Under the pieces are notes generated by a model. That model was not told the DNA's origin. It saw only the letters and a program-made list of their open reading frames with translations, and made no database searches. A program made the position numbers and the translations under genes. A stretch of DNA of 64,000 nt, taken from assembly GCA_947493005.1 (NCBI GenBank), contig CANLOY010000005.1:124001-188000 (forward strand), read 5' to 3'. Source of the DNA: an uncultured Roseivirga sp. Its GTDB lineage: Bacteria > Bacteroidota > Bacteroidia > Cytophagales > Cyclobacteriaceae. This document shows, one piece after another, positions 7,388 to 16,531 of this stretch (positions within the stretch are counted from its first letter, which is position 1; every line of letters begins with the position of its first letter).

Positions 7388-7563
7388 CTACTCAGGTACT
7401 TCACAAGCTGATATATGGACATGAAGGCAAAACCAAAGCCCATCACTATATAAAAGAAAGCTGGCTTTTTACGATCTTTTAGAAAGAGCAACCTAACGCC
7501 ACCAATGAAAGAGATAATTCCAGCAATGGCTATAATACATGAAAAAACAATTGCTCCAACCAT
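7384..7563 (-). CDS. small two-helix membrane protein (59 aa)
   Basis: A short gene: ATG at 7561-7563, TAG at 7384-7386. The product starts MVGAIVFSCIIAIAGIISF, a membrane helix, followed by a charged turn (LLFLKDRKKPAF) and a second hydrophobic segment (YIVMGFGFAFMSIYQLV). It overlaps the 3' end of the convergent SUKH gene by 4 bp. Two clean helices separated by a positive loop, and full use of an otherwise empty gap, argue that it is real. Function is unknown. Confidence 0.6.
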   Translation of the reverse strand: MVGAIVFSCIIAIAGIISFIGGVRLLFLKDRKKPAFFYIVMGFGFAFMSIYQLVKYLSS

Positions 7564-7596
7564 TGCTTAGTATTAAATATTTCCCAAAATGTAAAG

Positions 7597-7617
7597 ACTC
7601 CCGATTAAGTCGGGAGT
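7597..7617 (-). terminator. hairpin downstream of pafA
   Basis: ACTCCCGA (7597-7604) pairs with TCGGGAGT (7610-7617). Read on the minus strand it follows the pafA stop by about 45 bp; the trailing T-run is weak (CTTTACATTTT), so termination strength is uncertain. Confidence 0.5.
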
Positions 7618-7660
7618 AACGGTGTTGTATTAAGTGTAGTTTGCGACTACGCTTCTCTGA

Positions 7661-9283
7661 TCACCTGATAGCCTCGTAAACAGGCTGCCCAGTAGCACCA
7701 TTAGGTAAGCGGATTTGTAACATCATGCTAATAGTTGGTGCAATATCAGTGATGTGGATTTTTCTTACCGTACTACCTTTTTTAACACCCCAGCCATAGA
7801 AAATAATTGGTACATGGGTATCATAAGTCCAGGCATTGCCGTGTCCAGTTCCTTTTTCCCAGCCACTTTGCCAGGCAGGGTCCAGAATAAGTTTTACATC
7901 GCCAGACTCTTTAGGGTGGTAAGCACTTTGAACCAGCCCCCTCATCAGATCGCTGTAGCTATTACGGATCAGGTCGGTGCCTGTAAGTGCTAAATAAACA
8001 CCTGGGAATTTCATAGCTTCTTGTGCTACAAAAAGCTGTATTTCGTATAAGTCTAGTTTTCTTTCTTTGATTAATTCCTGGTTAAGAAAAACATCATAAC
8101 CACTGGCTCTTTCAAACCATTCGGCCTCTCCATATTTTTGGTTTACAGCATTCTCTAAATAAGTTGCAAGACCATTCCTATCTATATTATCCACACGGTA
8201 CCTGTCATCCTTCATGCGTTTAGAGTTTTCAGCTACAGCGTGGTCGGCAGTAACAAACACTACATAGTTTCCTTTGCCAACCTTCTTGTCAAGGGCATTT
8301 AGTAACCTCTCTATTTCTTTGTCTAATCTGATATAAGTATCCTGAACCTCTTTAGACTGAGGGCCAAAGTTGTGTCCAATGTAATCAGGGCTTGAAAAGC
8401 TTACTGCCAGAAAATCTGTGATCTCATCAGTACCAAGGTTTTCGGCATCAATAGCGGCCAGGGCAAGTTCGTTTAAGATGGTGTTACCAAAAGGAGTGCT
8501 TGGTAGCATACCAAAGTTTCCATTTTTCTTTCTCAACCTAGATAAGTCATAAGGAAAAGTAGGAGTGTCTTTGCCTTTGAAGCCACGCTCATATGGAGAA
8601 TTGTCAACTCCACTTTCAACATAATGAGCAATTGGTTGTGCGGTGTTCCAGGTTTGATTAAGGTACTGATCGGCCAGTTTCCTACTGTTAAAATTTTTCA
8701 CCCAACCTGGAAGCTCCTGCATGTAGTAAGTAGAGGTCATAAAGTTTCCTGTGCTGGAATCAAACCAGTAAGAGCCATCAGAAAAGTGCCCACCAGGCAG
8801 GGCAGAACCACGATCTTTGATAGACATGGCGATAACCTTTCCACGATGTTGAGTTGAAATTTTGAGTTCATCGGTAATAGTAGAGCTGTACAAGTTTCTT
8901 GGAGAAATACGACCATGTCTGATGGATCCGCCAACTGATTGAACAGTACTATCAGATGCACAGTACAAATTCTTTTTGATGAGCCTGTTATACCATGTGT
9001 TATTGACAATGCCATGAACGGATGGAGTAGTGCCTGTGTAAACAGAAGCGTGCCCTGGCCCAGTACTGGTAGAGGCATAGTTATAATGGCCATTTTTAGC
9101 CACAAAACCACCATTCATTAACCTCTTAAATCCATTTTCACCAAAATGGCTCTCAAAACGCCAGATATATTCTTGCTTCATCTGATCGACCATAATACCG
9201 ACAACAAGTTTTGGGTTATCTGATTGTGCTTTCAGGTTGAAACCTAATGCAAACAAGCAAAATAGAATAATGGATTTTTTCAT
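7661..9283 (-). CDS. pafA: PafA-type alkaline phosphatase
   Basis: Periplasmic or secreted phosphate monoesterase of the alkaline phosphatase superfamily, releasing phosphate from organic esters. The 540-aa protein starts with a signal peptide (to about residue 20). The nucleophile segment STSTGPGHAS has Thr at about 74. The KDRG segment supplies the Lys/Arg pair that sets PafA apart from phosphodiesterases. Metal ligands are seen in SSPDYIGHNFGP, VTADHAV and GHGNAWTYDTH. Length matches PafA of Elizabethkingia and Flavobacterium. The WG-repeat gene lies upstream with only 7 bp between, so the two are one transcript. No Pho-box-like element is obvious. Confidence 0.9.
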   Translation of the reverse strand: MKKSIILFCLFALGFNLKAQSDNPKLVVGIMVDQMKQEYIWRFESHFGENGFKRLMNGGFVAKNGHYNYASTSTGPGHASVYTGTTPSVHGIVNNTWYNRLIKKNLYCASDSTVQSVGGSIRHGRISPRNLYSSTITDELKISTQHRGKVIAMSIKDRGSALPGGHFSDGSYWFDSSTGNFMTSTYYMQELPGWVKNFNSRKLADQYLNQTWNTAQPIAHYVESGVDNSPYERGFKGKDTPTFPYDLSRLRKKNGNFGMLPSTPFGNTILNELALAAIDAENLGTDEITDFLAVSFSSPDYIGHNFGPQSKEVQDTYIRLDKEIERLLNALDKKVGKGNYVVFVTADHAVAENSKRMKDDRYRVDNIDRNGLATYLENAVNQKYGEAEWFERASGYDVFLNQELIKERKLDLYEIQLFVAQEAMKFPGVYLALTGTDLIRNSYSDLMRGLVQSAYHPKESGDVKLILDPAWQSGWEKGTGHGNAWTYDTHVPIIFYGWGVKKGSTVRKIHITDIAPTISMMLQIRLPNGATGQPVYEAIR

Positions 9284-9290
9284 GTTACTA

Positions 9291-11939
9291 CTATTTGGAA
9301 GGGCAAGCTATTCTAAAATATTCGTCTTGACGAAAGCTCTGTGTAAAAAGTTTGTTACCTCTTTTGTCAAAATAGATAACAATATAAATATCAGCTTCTT
9401 CAATAAACTTAACGGCAAAGTAAATGGGATTTTCTGGATTGCCTAAAACCTTAATGTCGGTATAAGTAGGCTCTACTAACTCTCCATCAATTGTACTAAA
9501 TACCCCTTTTCCCTTTTCTTTCGTAACCAGAAATACTGAGTTTTCATCATCTTCAGAAACGGCTTTGAATTCCAACATGCCTTCATACAGCGGTTCGTCT
9601 GATGATATGTTGTAAAATAGCCATTCATCATCTATTCTGGTTAGTGCTACTGTGTCATTATAAAAACGGATTTCATCAAACTCGAAGCTCGTTAGTTCTT
9701 TTCCCTTGGTATTGACAAAACCCTTATATGCTTTATCAGAAGCAATCATGATGGTATCCGAATAAGGTTCCAGAAGCCTCTCAAATGATGGAGGTATTTT
9801 GATTCCTTTTGCGGGATTAATAACTCCTACCTTGCCTTTGTCCAAAATACTTACATAGCCCTGATTGTTTGAACCGATGCCATCATATATAAAGTTGAGC
9901 GTATAATGTCCTGTACTATCTGCCAAAGCGGCATTACGCTTTTGTAGCCTTAGCATATTGGCACCCAAAGCAGTTACTTCTCTAAAGGTTGAAAAAAGAA
10001 TCTGACGCCCCTGGTCATTGAAGATTTTACGCTGTTTTTTAAAGTTGGTAAGCATAAAGAAATCATGCTCTGCCTTCTCTCCCGAACTTATGTATTCTTG
10101 TGGGATTAAAAGTTTTGGATCCCAACCCTTTTCCATTAACAGTGTCTTCCCAGTTTTGAATTGTGCCCATACCGAACTGCCTTTGTACAGCATTACCATG
10201 TTCTCTCCCCAAAAGGCAAGTGAGTCATAATCTTTTTTAGGGGCAGTATCTCCTAATTGATCGAGCAGTTGCCATGAGCTATCTTTTTTAAGCGCCAGCC
10301 ATCTGTCATTTTCCAGAACTTTGTCAAAGGTTTGGTCCTTCAATATGTCATTGTATCGTTCATGGATTAGCTCAATTCCATTCTCTTTTTCAATTTCCCA
10401 TCCATACGGGCGCTCAAAAATATCGCCTTTGGTTAATGGAAGGATAGTATTGAACTGTAGGTCCAGAATCGTTTGTTCTTCATTTCTAACTGCCCAAAGC
10501 CTACCATTTGGTAACTCTTCTAATTCATCGTATTGCGCATTGAAGGAGATACTGCTTTTATTCAGGGAGGAGATCAGTTTTTCAGGTTCAATCAATTGAA
10601 TCCCATCCTCCTTTTCTAACCAGAAATGGTTCTGGAAAATATCAATCATCACAAACTCGTTGGCCAGGTAGGGAATACCATGTATAGTTTCCAGTCCATA
10701 GAATCCATTGACTTTTGTACGAATAAACCTGTTGTCAAAAACCTGTATTTCTTCTTTAGGTAAATCTATAATTACCTCTCCAGACTTGTGAATGAGTCTG
10801 TCTCCCTCAACGTTTCTGATAACAATGAATCCATAACCTGCTTCAATAGCTTCGTCAAAAATCCCTTCATAAATGATGTTTCCGTTTCGCCCGATCACCT
10901 GATTTTTACCATTGGCCTCACCCGTAATAAAATCTGTGGTTTGTGGAGTACATAAACAATCCTGATCGATCGACTGAAAATCTGTCTTCAGTTTTGGATT
11001 TCCTGATTCATCAATAAATGAGATTTTACCGTTTTCTAGTTTAGGCAACCATATGCCAGATTCCATGGCTTGTGCTTTTTTAAGCGAATCTATGCTAAAC
11101 CCAAAGTCAAAGTCCTTGAAGAAGTCGCTGTCAGGATACTTGGCCTGGTAAATATGATATGCCCTGTTGTAAAGTGTTCGGGCATGTTTTGCATTGGGGT
11201 AGGTATTCAAAAATTTAATATAGGATTCAAGTGTGTTGATGGTTGTAGCATATTTAAAAATGCCATCTTCAATCTGATCACGATAAGGTGTATTGGGGAA
11301 ATCTTCCAGAAATGATGTCAGACTTTTATAACTGCCGTCCTTGGTACGTTCTTCATAAATCAGCTTTTTATATCGAGTCTCCGCCTCTTCGAAATCTGCA
11401 GCCAGCGGGTATTCCTCCATAAATTGCTGATAAGACTGCCAGGTACTTATCCCTTCAGCTTTTTCAAATGCAATGTGGTTTCTTAACCGAATGGCATCTG
11501 GGATTTGTAGTGCATCTGCATGGGTTTGCATAAAAATATTATACCCAGCTATTGTGTGCACTTCTTTAACGTCAATAAACTTCAGGCTGTCAATTCTGTC
11601 TTTTTGTTTTTCAAGGTTTAATGAATCTACCGAATAGCTTTTGAGGCTGACAATATCTTTTTCTTCAGTAACAAGTGGAAGTTGAGCAATTGCTCGATTT
11701 GTATAGATATAAGCAGTATCAATATTGTACCTTGAGAATGCTGTATCTGTATATAAAAGAGAATAAAGATGGTAGCCGGCAGGATTTAGTGTGTCCCTTG
11801 CCAAAGACTTGTCAAGCGATTCTATTGTCTTATCAATATCACCACGCTGATAGTGCCTGAAAGCGCGTTTAGGAATCTCAATACTCCAAAACGACAACAC
11901 CACCAATAGTCCCGATATAAGATATGCTTGCTTCCTCAA
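9291..11939 (-). CDS. large WG-repeat protein with N-terminal anchor
   Basis: An 882-aa protein with an N-terminal hydrophobic segment (residues 5-20) and then a helical, TPR-like region (about 25-270: AFRHYQRGDIDKTIESLDKSL; YKKLIYEERTKDG). From about 290 onward it has many beta-strand repeats of the WG type, for example GKISFIDESGNPKLK, NGFYGLETIHG, DEWLFYNISSDEPLYEGM and GKGVFSTIDGELVEPTY. WG repeats probably form surface-exposed beta structures; no enzymatic residues are seen. It is probably in the periplasm or cell envelope. It directly precedes pafA (7-bp gap), but a functional link to phosphatase activity is not evident. Confidence 0.8.
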   Translation of the reverse strand: MRKQAYLISGLLVVLSFWSIEIPKRAFRHYQRGDIDKTIESLDKSLARDTLNPAGYHLYSLLYTDTAFSRYNIDTAYIYTNRAIAQLPLVTEEKDIVSLKSYSVDSLNLEKQKDRIDSLKFIDVKEVHTIAGYNIFMQTHADALQIPDAIRLRNHIAFEKAEGISTWQSYQQFMEEYPLAADFEEAETRYKKLIYEERTKDGSYKSLTSFLEDFPNTPYRDQIEDGIFKYATTINTLESYIKFLNTYPNAKHARTLYNRAYHIYQAKYPDSDFFKDFDFGFSIDSLKKAQAMESGIWLPKLENGKISFIDESGNPKLKTDFQSIDQDCLCTPQTTDFITGEANGKNQVIGRNGNIIYEGIFDEAIEAGYGFIVIRNVEGDRLIHKSGEVIIDLPKEEIQVFDNRFIRTKVNGFYGLETIHGIPYLANEFVMIDIFQNHFWLEKEDGIQLIEPEKLISSLNKSSISFNAQYDELEELPNGRLWAVRNEEQTILDLQFNTILPLTKGDIFERPYGWEIEKENGIELIHERYNDILKDQTFDKVLENDRWLALKKDSSWQLLDQLGDTAPKKDYDSLAFWGENMVMLYKGSSVWAQFKTGKTLLMEKGWDPKLLIPQEYISSGEKAEHDFFMLTNFKKQRKIFNDQGRQILFSTFREVTALGANMLRLQKRNAALADSTGHYTLNFIYDGIGSNNQGYVSILDKGKVGVINPAKGIKIPPSFERLLEPYSDTIMIASDKAYKGFVNTKGKELTSFEFDEIRFYNDTVALTRIDDEWLFYNISSDEPLYEGMLEFKAVSEDDENSVFLVTKEKGKGVFSTIDGELVEPTYTDIKVLGNPENPIYFAVKFIEEADIYIVIYFDKRGNKLFTQSFRQDEYFRIACPSK

Positions 11940-12105
11940 ACCGTTTACAGTTCCTAAACGTCAAAAATAATAAACACATGCGCAAAACCTCCCTATAATT
12001 GAAATGAGTTGGGCATAAGAAAACAAGCCCTGTTTTCTTAGAATAGGTGAATATGTTTGAGTAATTCATAATTTGCACACTTTACTCCCTTTATTCTGAT
12101 CATCT

Positions 12106-12429
12106 ATGTCAACAATTAACCAAAGAGTAGCAGAACTTATCAAAACATTCGGAGATTCTGAGAGCGGTTTTGCGAAACGAATTGCTGTGTCCACATCGGT
12201 GATGTTCAACATTGTTAACCCCAAGGGAAGAATGAGTTACCCTAGTGGGCCGGTATTGGAGAAAATACTTGACCTTGAAAAGGATGGCAAGAAAGTTTCC
12301 GCAGAATGGTTGATGCGTGGTAATGGAGAGCCGTTTCTTTCAGGTGAGCAGTTGAGTATTGCCAGTCCGGAAGCTGCATTGGATTATTTGAAAGATACCA
12401 TTGAAAAGCTAAAAGGGGGTGTTCAATAG
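12106..12429 (+). CDS. XRE-like helix-turn-helix regulator
   Basis: A 107-aa cytosolic DNA-binding protein of a type common in Bacteroidota. Residues 1-55 contain an HTH (INQRVAELIKTFGDSESGFA, then KRIAVSTSVMFNIVN), followed by GPVLEKIL and the SAEWLMRGNGEPF motif that closes the repressor-like domain. The C-terminus is a short coiled segment (PEAALDYLKDTIEKLKGG) that may mediate dimerisation. It is transcribed away from the WG-repeat gene; the DUF4920 gene follows at 80 bp. Targets are unknown. Confidence 0.8.
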   Translation: MSTINQRVAELIKTFGDSESGFAKRIAVSTSVMFNIVNPKGRMSYPSGPVLEKILDLEKDGKKVSAEWLMRGNGEPFLSGEQLSIASPEAALDYLKDTIEKLKGGVQ

Positions 12430-12509
12430 AATATTATCCATGAACTGATAAAAGTCATTAGTCTGACATCTTAATCCTTAATACATTTGTTAAGCTAAAA
12501 GTGAAAATC

Positions 12510-13007
12510 ATGAAGAATATAATCTTATTGATTTGTGCATTGTTTGTTTTCTCATGCACCGGTCAGAATAAATCAGAAAATGAAGCAGAGGTTGTAGGTA
12601 AGTATGGAGCTGAAATTACCGCAGATGGTGCTATTTCCGTTGAGAACATGGTTGCTGAATTGGCAAAGTCTGATTCGGTTATGGTTAAGGTAAAAGGAGA
12701 GATTACGGCCACATGCGCTATGAAAGGTTGCTGGATGAATCTTGTCATGCCGAATGGAGAAGAAATGCGTGTGACTTTCAAGGACTACGGTTTCTTTGTG
12801 CCAAAAGAAGAAATGGAAGGAAATGAAGCATTGATTGATGGTGTAGTAACCAGAACTGTTACAGATGTAGAGACTCTAAAACACTATGCCGAGGATGCTG
12901 GAAAATCTCAGGATGTGATAGATGCGATTACCGAACCAAAAGAAGAGCTCGCTTTTGTGGCCAATGGCGTTATTATCTATAAAACACAGTCAGCTCCAGA
13001 AGAGTAA
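12510..13007 (+). CDS. DUF4920 lipoprotein
   Basis: A 165-aa lipoprotein starting at the ATG at 12510, which opens MKNIILLICALFVFSCTG with a lipobox Cys; a GTG three codons upstream is less likely. The mature domain fits DUF4920: KVKGEITATCAMKGCWMNL with a CxxxxCW motif, then VTFKDYGFFVPKE and LIDGVVTRTVTDVETLKHYAEDAG. Such proteins are OB-fold-like and of unknown role; the conserved Cys pair suggests metal or redox chemistry, which is inference. A strong terminator follows. Confidence 0.85.
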   Translation: MKNIILLICALFVFSCTGQNKSENEAEVVGKYGAEITADGAISVENMVAELAKSDSVMVKVKGEITATCAMKGCWMNLVMPNGEEMRVTFKDYGFFVPKEEMEGNEALIDGVVTRTVTDVETLKHYAEDAGKSQDVIDAITEPKEELAFVANGVIIYKTQSAPEE

Positions 13008-13034
13008 CTTTTGGGTAAAAAGTAATTCTTTAAG

Positions 13035-13063
13035 GCCATCTGATTTTTTCAGATGGCTTTTTT
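13035..13063 (+). terminator. terminator after the DUF4920 gene
   Basis: GCCATCTGA (13035-13043) pairs with TCAGATGGC (13049-13057), followed by six T. Confidence 0.9.
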
Positions 13064-13157
13064 CATGCAACCTTATCTCTAGAATTTGTATCTTTTAGAA
13101 AACAGAATGTAACGAAACTGATTTTTTGCAGTCTGTAAGTCAAAACTTAATTAGGTC

Positions 13158-13883
13158 ATGAATACTCAAAAACTATTCCGTAGTGCGGTACTAGCACTCG
13201 CATTTTTAATTTCTGCTACTTCATTTTCTTTCGCTCAAAAGACTGTCAGTGCTTCTGATATAATGGATGCTTTGAAAGATGGGAAAGACGTTACTTACAG
13301 TGATGTAACCATTACCGGCATATTAGATTTCACTTTTATGGAAGAGAAATTGGATGATTTACCTACAAGAAGAAGATGGTGGAGAGATGGTAAAGACAAT
13401 GAAGTCAATGAAACCATAGTTTCAAAGGTGTCTTTTGTGAATTGTACTTTCGAAGATGATGTGATTGCGTATTTCCATCACAAAAGATCAGAGTACACTT
13501 TTACAGCGGATTTTGAAAAAGATGTAAAATTTGAAAACTGTAAGTTCAATAGAAATGCCATGTTTAAATACTCGGTGTTCGAAAGAGTAGCTTCTTTTTC
13601 AGGCTCATCTTTTATGGAAGAAACCACTTTTAAATATGCTGAATTTGAAGACAGGGCTGATTTCAGTAAAACAGTGTTTGATGAAGATGCCATGTTTAAG
13701 TACACCAAATTCAGAGATGGTGCTAATTTCAATGCAGCTCAGTTTGATAGATCTCTGGACATGAAATACACAAAAATCCGTGGAGATCTGGATATAAAAG
13801 ATATGAAGGTAAGATGGGATATAATCGCTAAGTATGCTGAGGTAAATGGCAGAAGCCTGACCAGGTACCTGATTGACAACTAA
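13158..13883 (+). CDS. exported pentapeptide-repeat-like protein
   Basis: A 241-aa protein with a signal peptide (LALAFLISATSFSFAQ, cleavage about residue 26). From about residue 95 to 225 it shows repeats with a Phe about every five residues: VKFENCKFNRNAMFKYSVF, ATFKYAEF-like units, ADFSKTVFDEDAMFKYTKF, ANFNAAQF, LDMKYTKI. This is the right-handed quadrilateral beta-helix pattern of pentapeptide repeats (central Phe/Leu). Most such proteins are cytosolic; this one is exported. It has no enzymatic domain. It is a monocistronic gene between two terminators; function unknown. Confidence 0.75.
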   Translation: MNTQKLFRSAVLALAFLISATSFSFAQKTVSASDIMDALKDGKDVTYSDVTITGILDFTFMEEKLDDLPTRRRWWRDGKDNEVNETIVSKVSFVNCTFEDDVIAYFHHKRSEYTFTADFEKDVKFENCKFNRNAMFKYSVFERVASFSGSSFMEETTFKYAEFEDRADFSKTVFDEDAMFKYTKFRDGANFNAAQFDRSLDMKYTKIRGDLDIKDMKVRWDIIAKYAEVNGRSLTRYLIDN

Positions 13884-13910
13884 TTGAATTACCTATAAAT
13901 AGATCGGAGG

Positions 13911-13935
13911 AGCCACCCATTTGGATGGCTTTTTC
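13911..13935 (+). terminator. terminator after the pentapeptide-repeat gene
   Basis: AGCCACCC (13911-13918) pairs with GGATGGCT (13923-13930) with one mismatch, then TTTTTC. It separates convergent genes. Confidence 0.7.
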
Positions 13936-13943
13936 TTTTAATA

Positions 13944-14744
13944 TTACCTGGACTGTTTAATGAAAGCGTTGGCCAGTAGCTTAAGCTTTAATCGATAAGG
14001 AACAATCTTTCCAAAGGCCTTGTATGCTTTCGGCATAAAGCCTGGTATGGCTACGGCTTTACCTTTAAACATTTTGTTCAGTGCATATTCAGCCACTTCC
14101 TCAGGAGTTTGCTGAGTCATTTTAGAAGCCTTACCCATTTCTTTATCACGTAGAATTACATCGGGATTTGTTAACACTGCTGCAGGGCAAAGAATAGTAA
14201 TGCCAATATTGGTTGCTTCAAGTTCTTTTCTCAGAGATTGTGAAAACGAATAAACAAACCTCTTACTGGCTGAATAAATGCCTTTGTAAGGGATATCATA
14301 GAAAGCTGCCATACTCGCCACATTAAGCACATAAGCTTTTGGTTGAGCTTTTAGGCCTGGTAAAAATAAATGGGTTAACATAACTAAAGAAACCATGTTC
14401 AACTGCATTTGGCCATAGTAGAAACTTGCCTCTCTACTCATAAAAGGACCGGAGTTACCAAGCCCGGCATTGTTAATTAGTTTATCTACAACATATCCGT
14501 TTTCCTGACACCAATCGAAGATTGCCTGTGGGCTTTCTTTTTGCATCATATCAATACCCAACGCATCAAAAGACGAAGAGGAATATTGTTGACGTAAAGA
14601 TTCTGTTACTTCTTCTAGTTTTGGTTCTGGTAATGCTACCAACAGTACGTTAAAGCCTCTCGTTGCACAGTTCTCGGCAATTGCTTTGCCAATGCCATTA
14701 CTGGCTCCTGTTACTAGTGTATATGTTTTAGATTGATTAGTCAT
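13944..14744 (-). CDS. short-chain dehydrogenase/reductase
   Basis: A cytosolic NAD(P)-dependent oxidoreductase of the classical SDR type, 266 aa. It has the cofactor motif TGASNGIG (about 13-20), NNAGLG (about 91-96), the catalytic Ser in the NVASMAAF strand and the active-site YSASK. The long C-terminal tail (FMPKAYKAFGKIVPYRLKLK) resembles SDRs that act on lipids or hydrophobic substrates. The start overlaps the end of the epimerase gene by 8 bp, so this is the last gene of a CPBP-epimerase-SDR operon. Substrate unknown. Confidence 0.88.
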   Translation of the reverse strand: MTNQSKTYTLVTGASNGIGKAIAENCATRGFNVLLVALPEPKLEEVTESLRQQYSSSSFDALGIDMMQKESPQAIFDWCQENGYVVDKLINNAGLGNSGPFMSREASFYYGQMQLNMVSLVMLTHLFLPGLKAQPKAYVLNVASMAAFYDIPYKGIYSASKRFVYSFSQSLRKELEATNIGITILCPAAVLTNPDVILRDKEMGKASKMTQQTPEEVAEYALNKMFKGKAVAIPGFMPKAYKAFGKIVPYRLKLKLLANAFIKQSR

Positions 14745-15726
14745 TATTAGTTTTTAGCCAGTCAACAGTTTGTTGGATGCCCTGCTTTAGAGGAGTGACC
14801 TGATAGCCCAACTCCTTCTGAGCCTTTGTACTGGAAACACTCCACTTATAAAGGTACTTTCTTACCCAGCCTGGAGTTATCATTGGTTGCCTGCCAAAGT
14901 TTTCAGCCAAAAACAGTTGAAGTTTTCCAAAGGTTAGCATAACCCCTAAAGGCATTTTGTACAGCTTGTATTTCTTACCTCCAATGTCTGCTATTGTATC
15001 AAATAATTCATGATAAGTAGCATCTTCTCCACCCAGTAAGTATCGTTCTCCAGCCCTTCCGTTTTTCATTGCCAGAATATGTCCATTGATGACGTCATCA
15101 ACATATACATAGTTACCAGTGCTCATGCCATCCCCAGGCATAAATTTCCATTTACCAGCAATGTATTGTTTGACAAGTTTGGTTACGGAGTTACTTACAT
15201 TCAGCGGACCCGGTCCATAAACCCTTGTTGGGTTAACAATTACTATATGCTGACCTGCAGCTACATACTCTTTGATTTTCAATTCAGATTCGTGCTTTGT
15301 GCTCTCATAATCTGTGAAAAAATCTACTTGTCTCGGAGTATCTTCATTGACAGGGCCGTCTATTGCCGGCCCAATAACACCAGCCGTAGAGGTGACAACT
15401 GTTTTCTTAACCCCTTGTGATTTGGCCGCATCAAGGATGTTTAGTGTGCCATCGATATTTACAGTTTTGAAAGTGTCGTCTTTGGCCCAAACACTGGCAA
15501 AGGCTGCCAAGTGATAAACCTCGTCACAGCCTTCCATGCCTTTCTTAAGTGCGGCTTCTGCGAAAAGATCTCCTTCCACGAATGAGATTCTATCATGAAT
15601 TAAATCTTTGGCTTTGCTTTTGGAGCGAATGAGGGCTACAACTTCGTTGCCTTCATTGGCCAGTTTCATGGCTAACTTACGACCGATAAATCCGGTACTG
15701 CCTGTTATAAATATTCTTTTCGACAT
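14737..15726 (-). CDS. NAD-dependent epimerase/dehydratase (extended SDR)
   Basis: A 329-aa cytosolic oxidoreductase. It has the Rossmann motif GSTGFIG (about 8-14), the acidic loop IRSKSKAKDL, HLAAFASVW, an STAGVIGP strand and the catalytic YESTK. The C-terminal part (TPGWVRKYLYKWSVSS, SSTKAQKELGYQVTPLKQGI) resembles dihydroflavonol-4-reductase/3-beta-HSD-like proteins involved in lipid or isoprenoid reduction more than sugar epimerases. It sits between the CPBP gene (one-base overlap, TAATG) and the second SDR (8-bp overlap). Joint action of the two SDRs on one substrate is inference. Confidence 0.88.
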   Translation of the reverse strand: MSKRIFITGSTGFIGRKLAMKLANEGNEVVALIRSKSKAKDLIHDRISFVEGDLFAEAALKKGMEGCDEVYHLAAFASVWAKDDTFKTVNIDGTLNILDAAKSQGVKKTVVTSTAGVIGPAIDGPVNEDTPRQVDFFTDYESTKHESELKIKEYVAAGQHIVIVNPTRVYGPGPLNVSNSVTKLVKQYIAGKWKFMPGDGMSTGNYVYVDDVINGHILAMKNGRAGERYLLGGEDATYHELFDTIADIGGKKYKLYKMPLGVMLTFGKLQLFLAENFGRQPMITPGWVRKYLYKWSVSSTKAQKELGYQVTPLKQGIQQTVDWLKTNND

Positions 15727-16442
15727 TAAATAACTTTCATTTCAGGGTGATGCCTGAGCGAGAAAAAGAAATTAGAGAGTGCAAGGGTGATATGCACAAA
15801 GAAAGCCACCCAAATTGTACCTGTAGTTAGTGTAATCAGGCACAACACAACTCCCAATGGTACTGCACCGATGGTTTCTTCCAGGTTTTTCGGGACGTGA
15901 ACCAGTGCATACAATGCAGCATTTAAAATAATTGCCGGCCATGCTCCGAGTAGTGGTACCGTAGCGAATAACAGTAATCCTCTGAACATTAATTCATAGC
16001 CAAATAGATAGGCACACCAGGTAAATGCGTTTTTTATAACCATGCCTTTTGTCCACTCCGTTTCGCGCACATTTGGATAAAAGGCAAGATTCTTTTCCTT
16101 TTTTGAATTGAAGAAATTCATAGGGACAATAATGGCGGCTAAACCAAAAATCCAATACAGAGAAATATCATGATTTTTGAAGGCTACCCCGTAATAAGAC
16201 AAGTCGCGATTGAGTGATAGAATCATGATGATGGCCGGAATGATACCAATAGTCATTGCACCAACATATCGGTGAGACCAAGTGGCCTTAGTATTTCCTC
16301 TGGTTTCTCCGTATTTGGTAATAAATCGCTGTTTAACTTTTTCAGATAAGGAAACAAAATGATAGATGCTGAAACCAATGGTTACTAGTGCAATAGCCAG
16401 TACGGGTTCTAAGTATTCGGCTTTCCAAATAGGGATATCCAT
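15726..16442 (-). CDS. CPBP-family intramembrane protein
   Basis: A 238-aa polytopic membrane protein with about six helices. The C-terminal half is a CPBP (Rce1-like) domain: YELMFRGLLLF corresponds to the EExxxR motif with the first Glu replaced by Tyr; ALYALVHV supplies the second-motif His; HITLALSN supplies the last. Active family members are proteases; the loss of one Glu leaves activity uncertain. It begins the operon with the two SDR genes. The ATG at 16440-16442 is preceded by non-coding DNA. Confidence 0.8.
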   Translation of the reverse strand: MDIPIWKAEYLEPVLAIALVTIGFSIYHFVSLSEKVKQRFITKYGETRGNTKATWSHRYVGAMTIGIIPAIIMILSLNRDLSYYGVAFKNHDISLYWIFGLAAIIVPMNFFNSKKEKNLAFYPNVRETEWTKGMVIKNAFTWCAYLFGYELMFRGLLLFATVPLLGAWPAIILNAALYALVHVPKNLEETIGAVPLGVVLCLITLTTGTIWVAFFVHITLALSNFFFSLRHHPEMKVI

Positions 16443-16531
16443 TCAAAGTTGGGCTTTCGAATGAGCAAAAATAGAAACATCTGGTGGAATAAAGTCTCTG
16501 AGGTTTATAAATTACAATGCAAATCCTGTTT

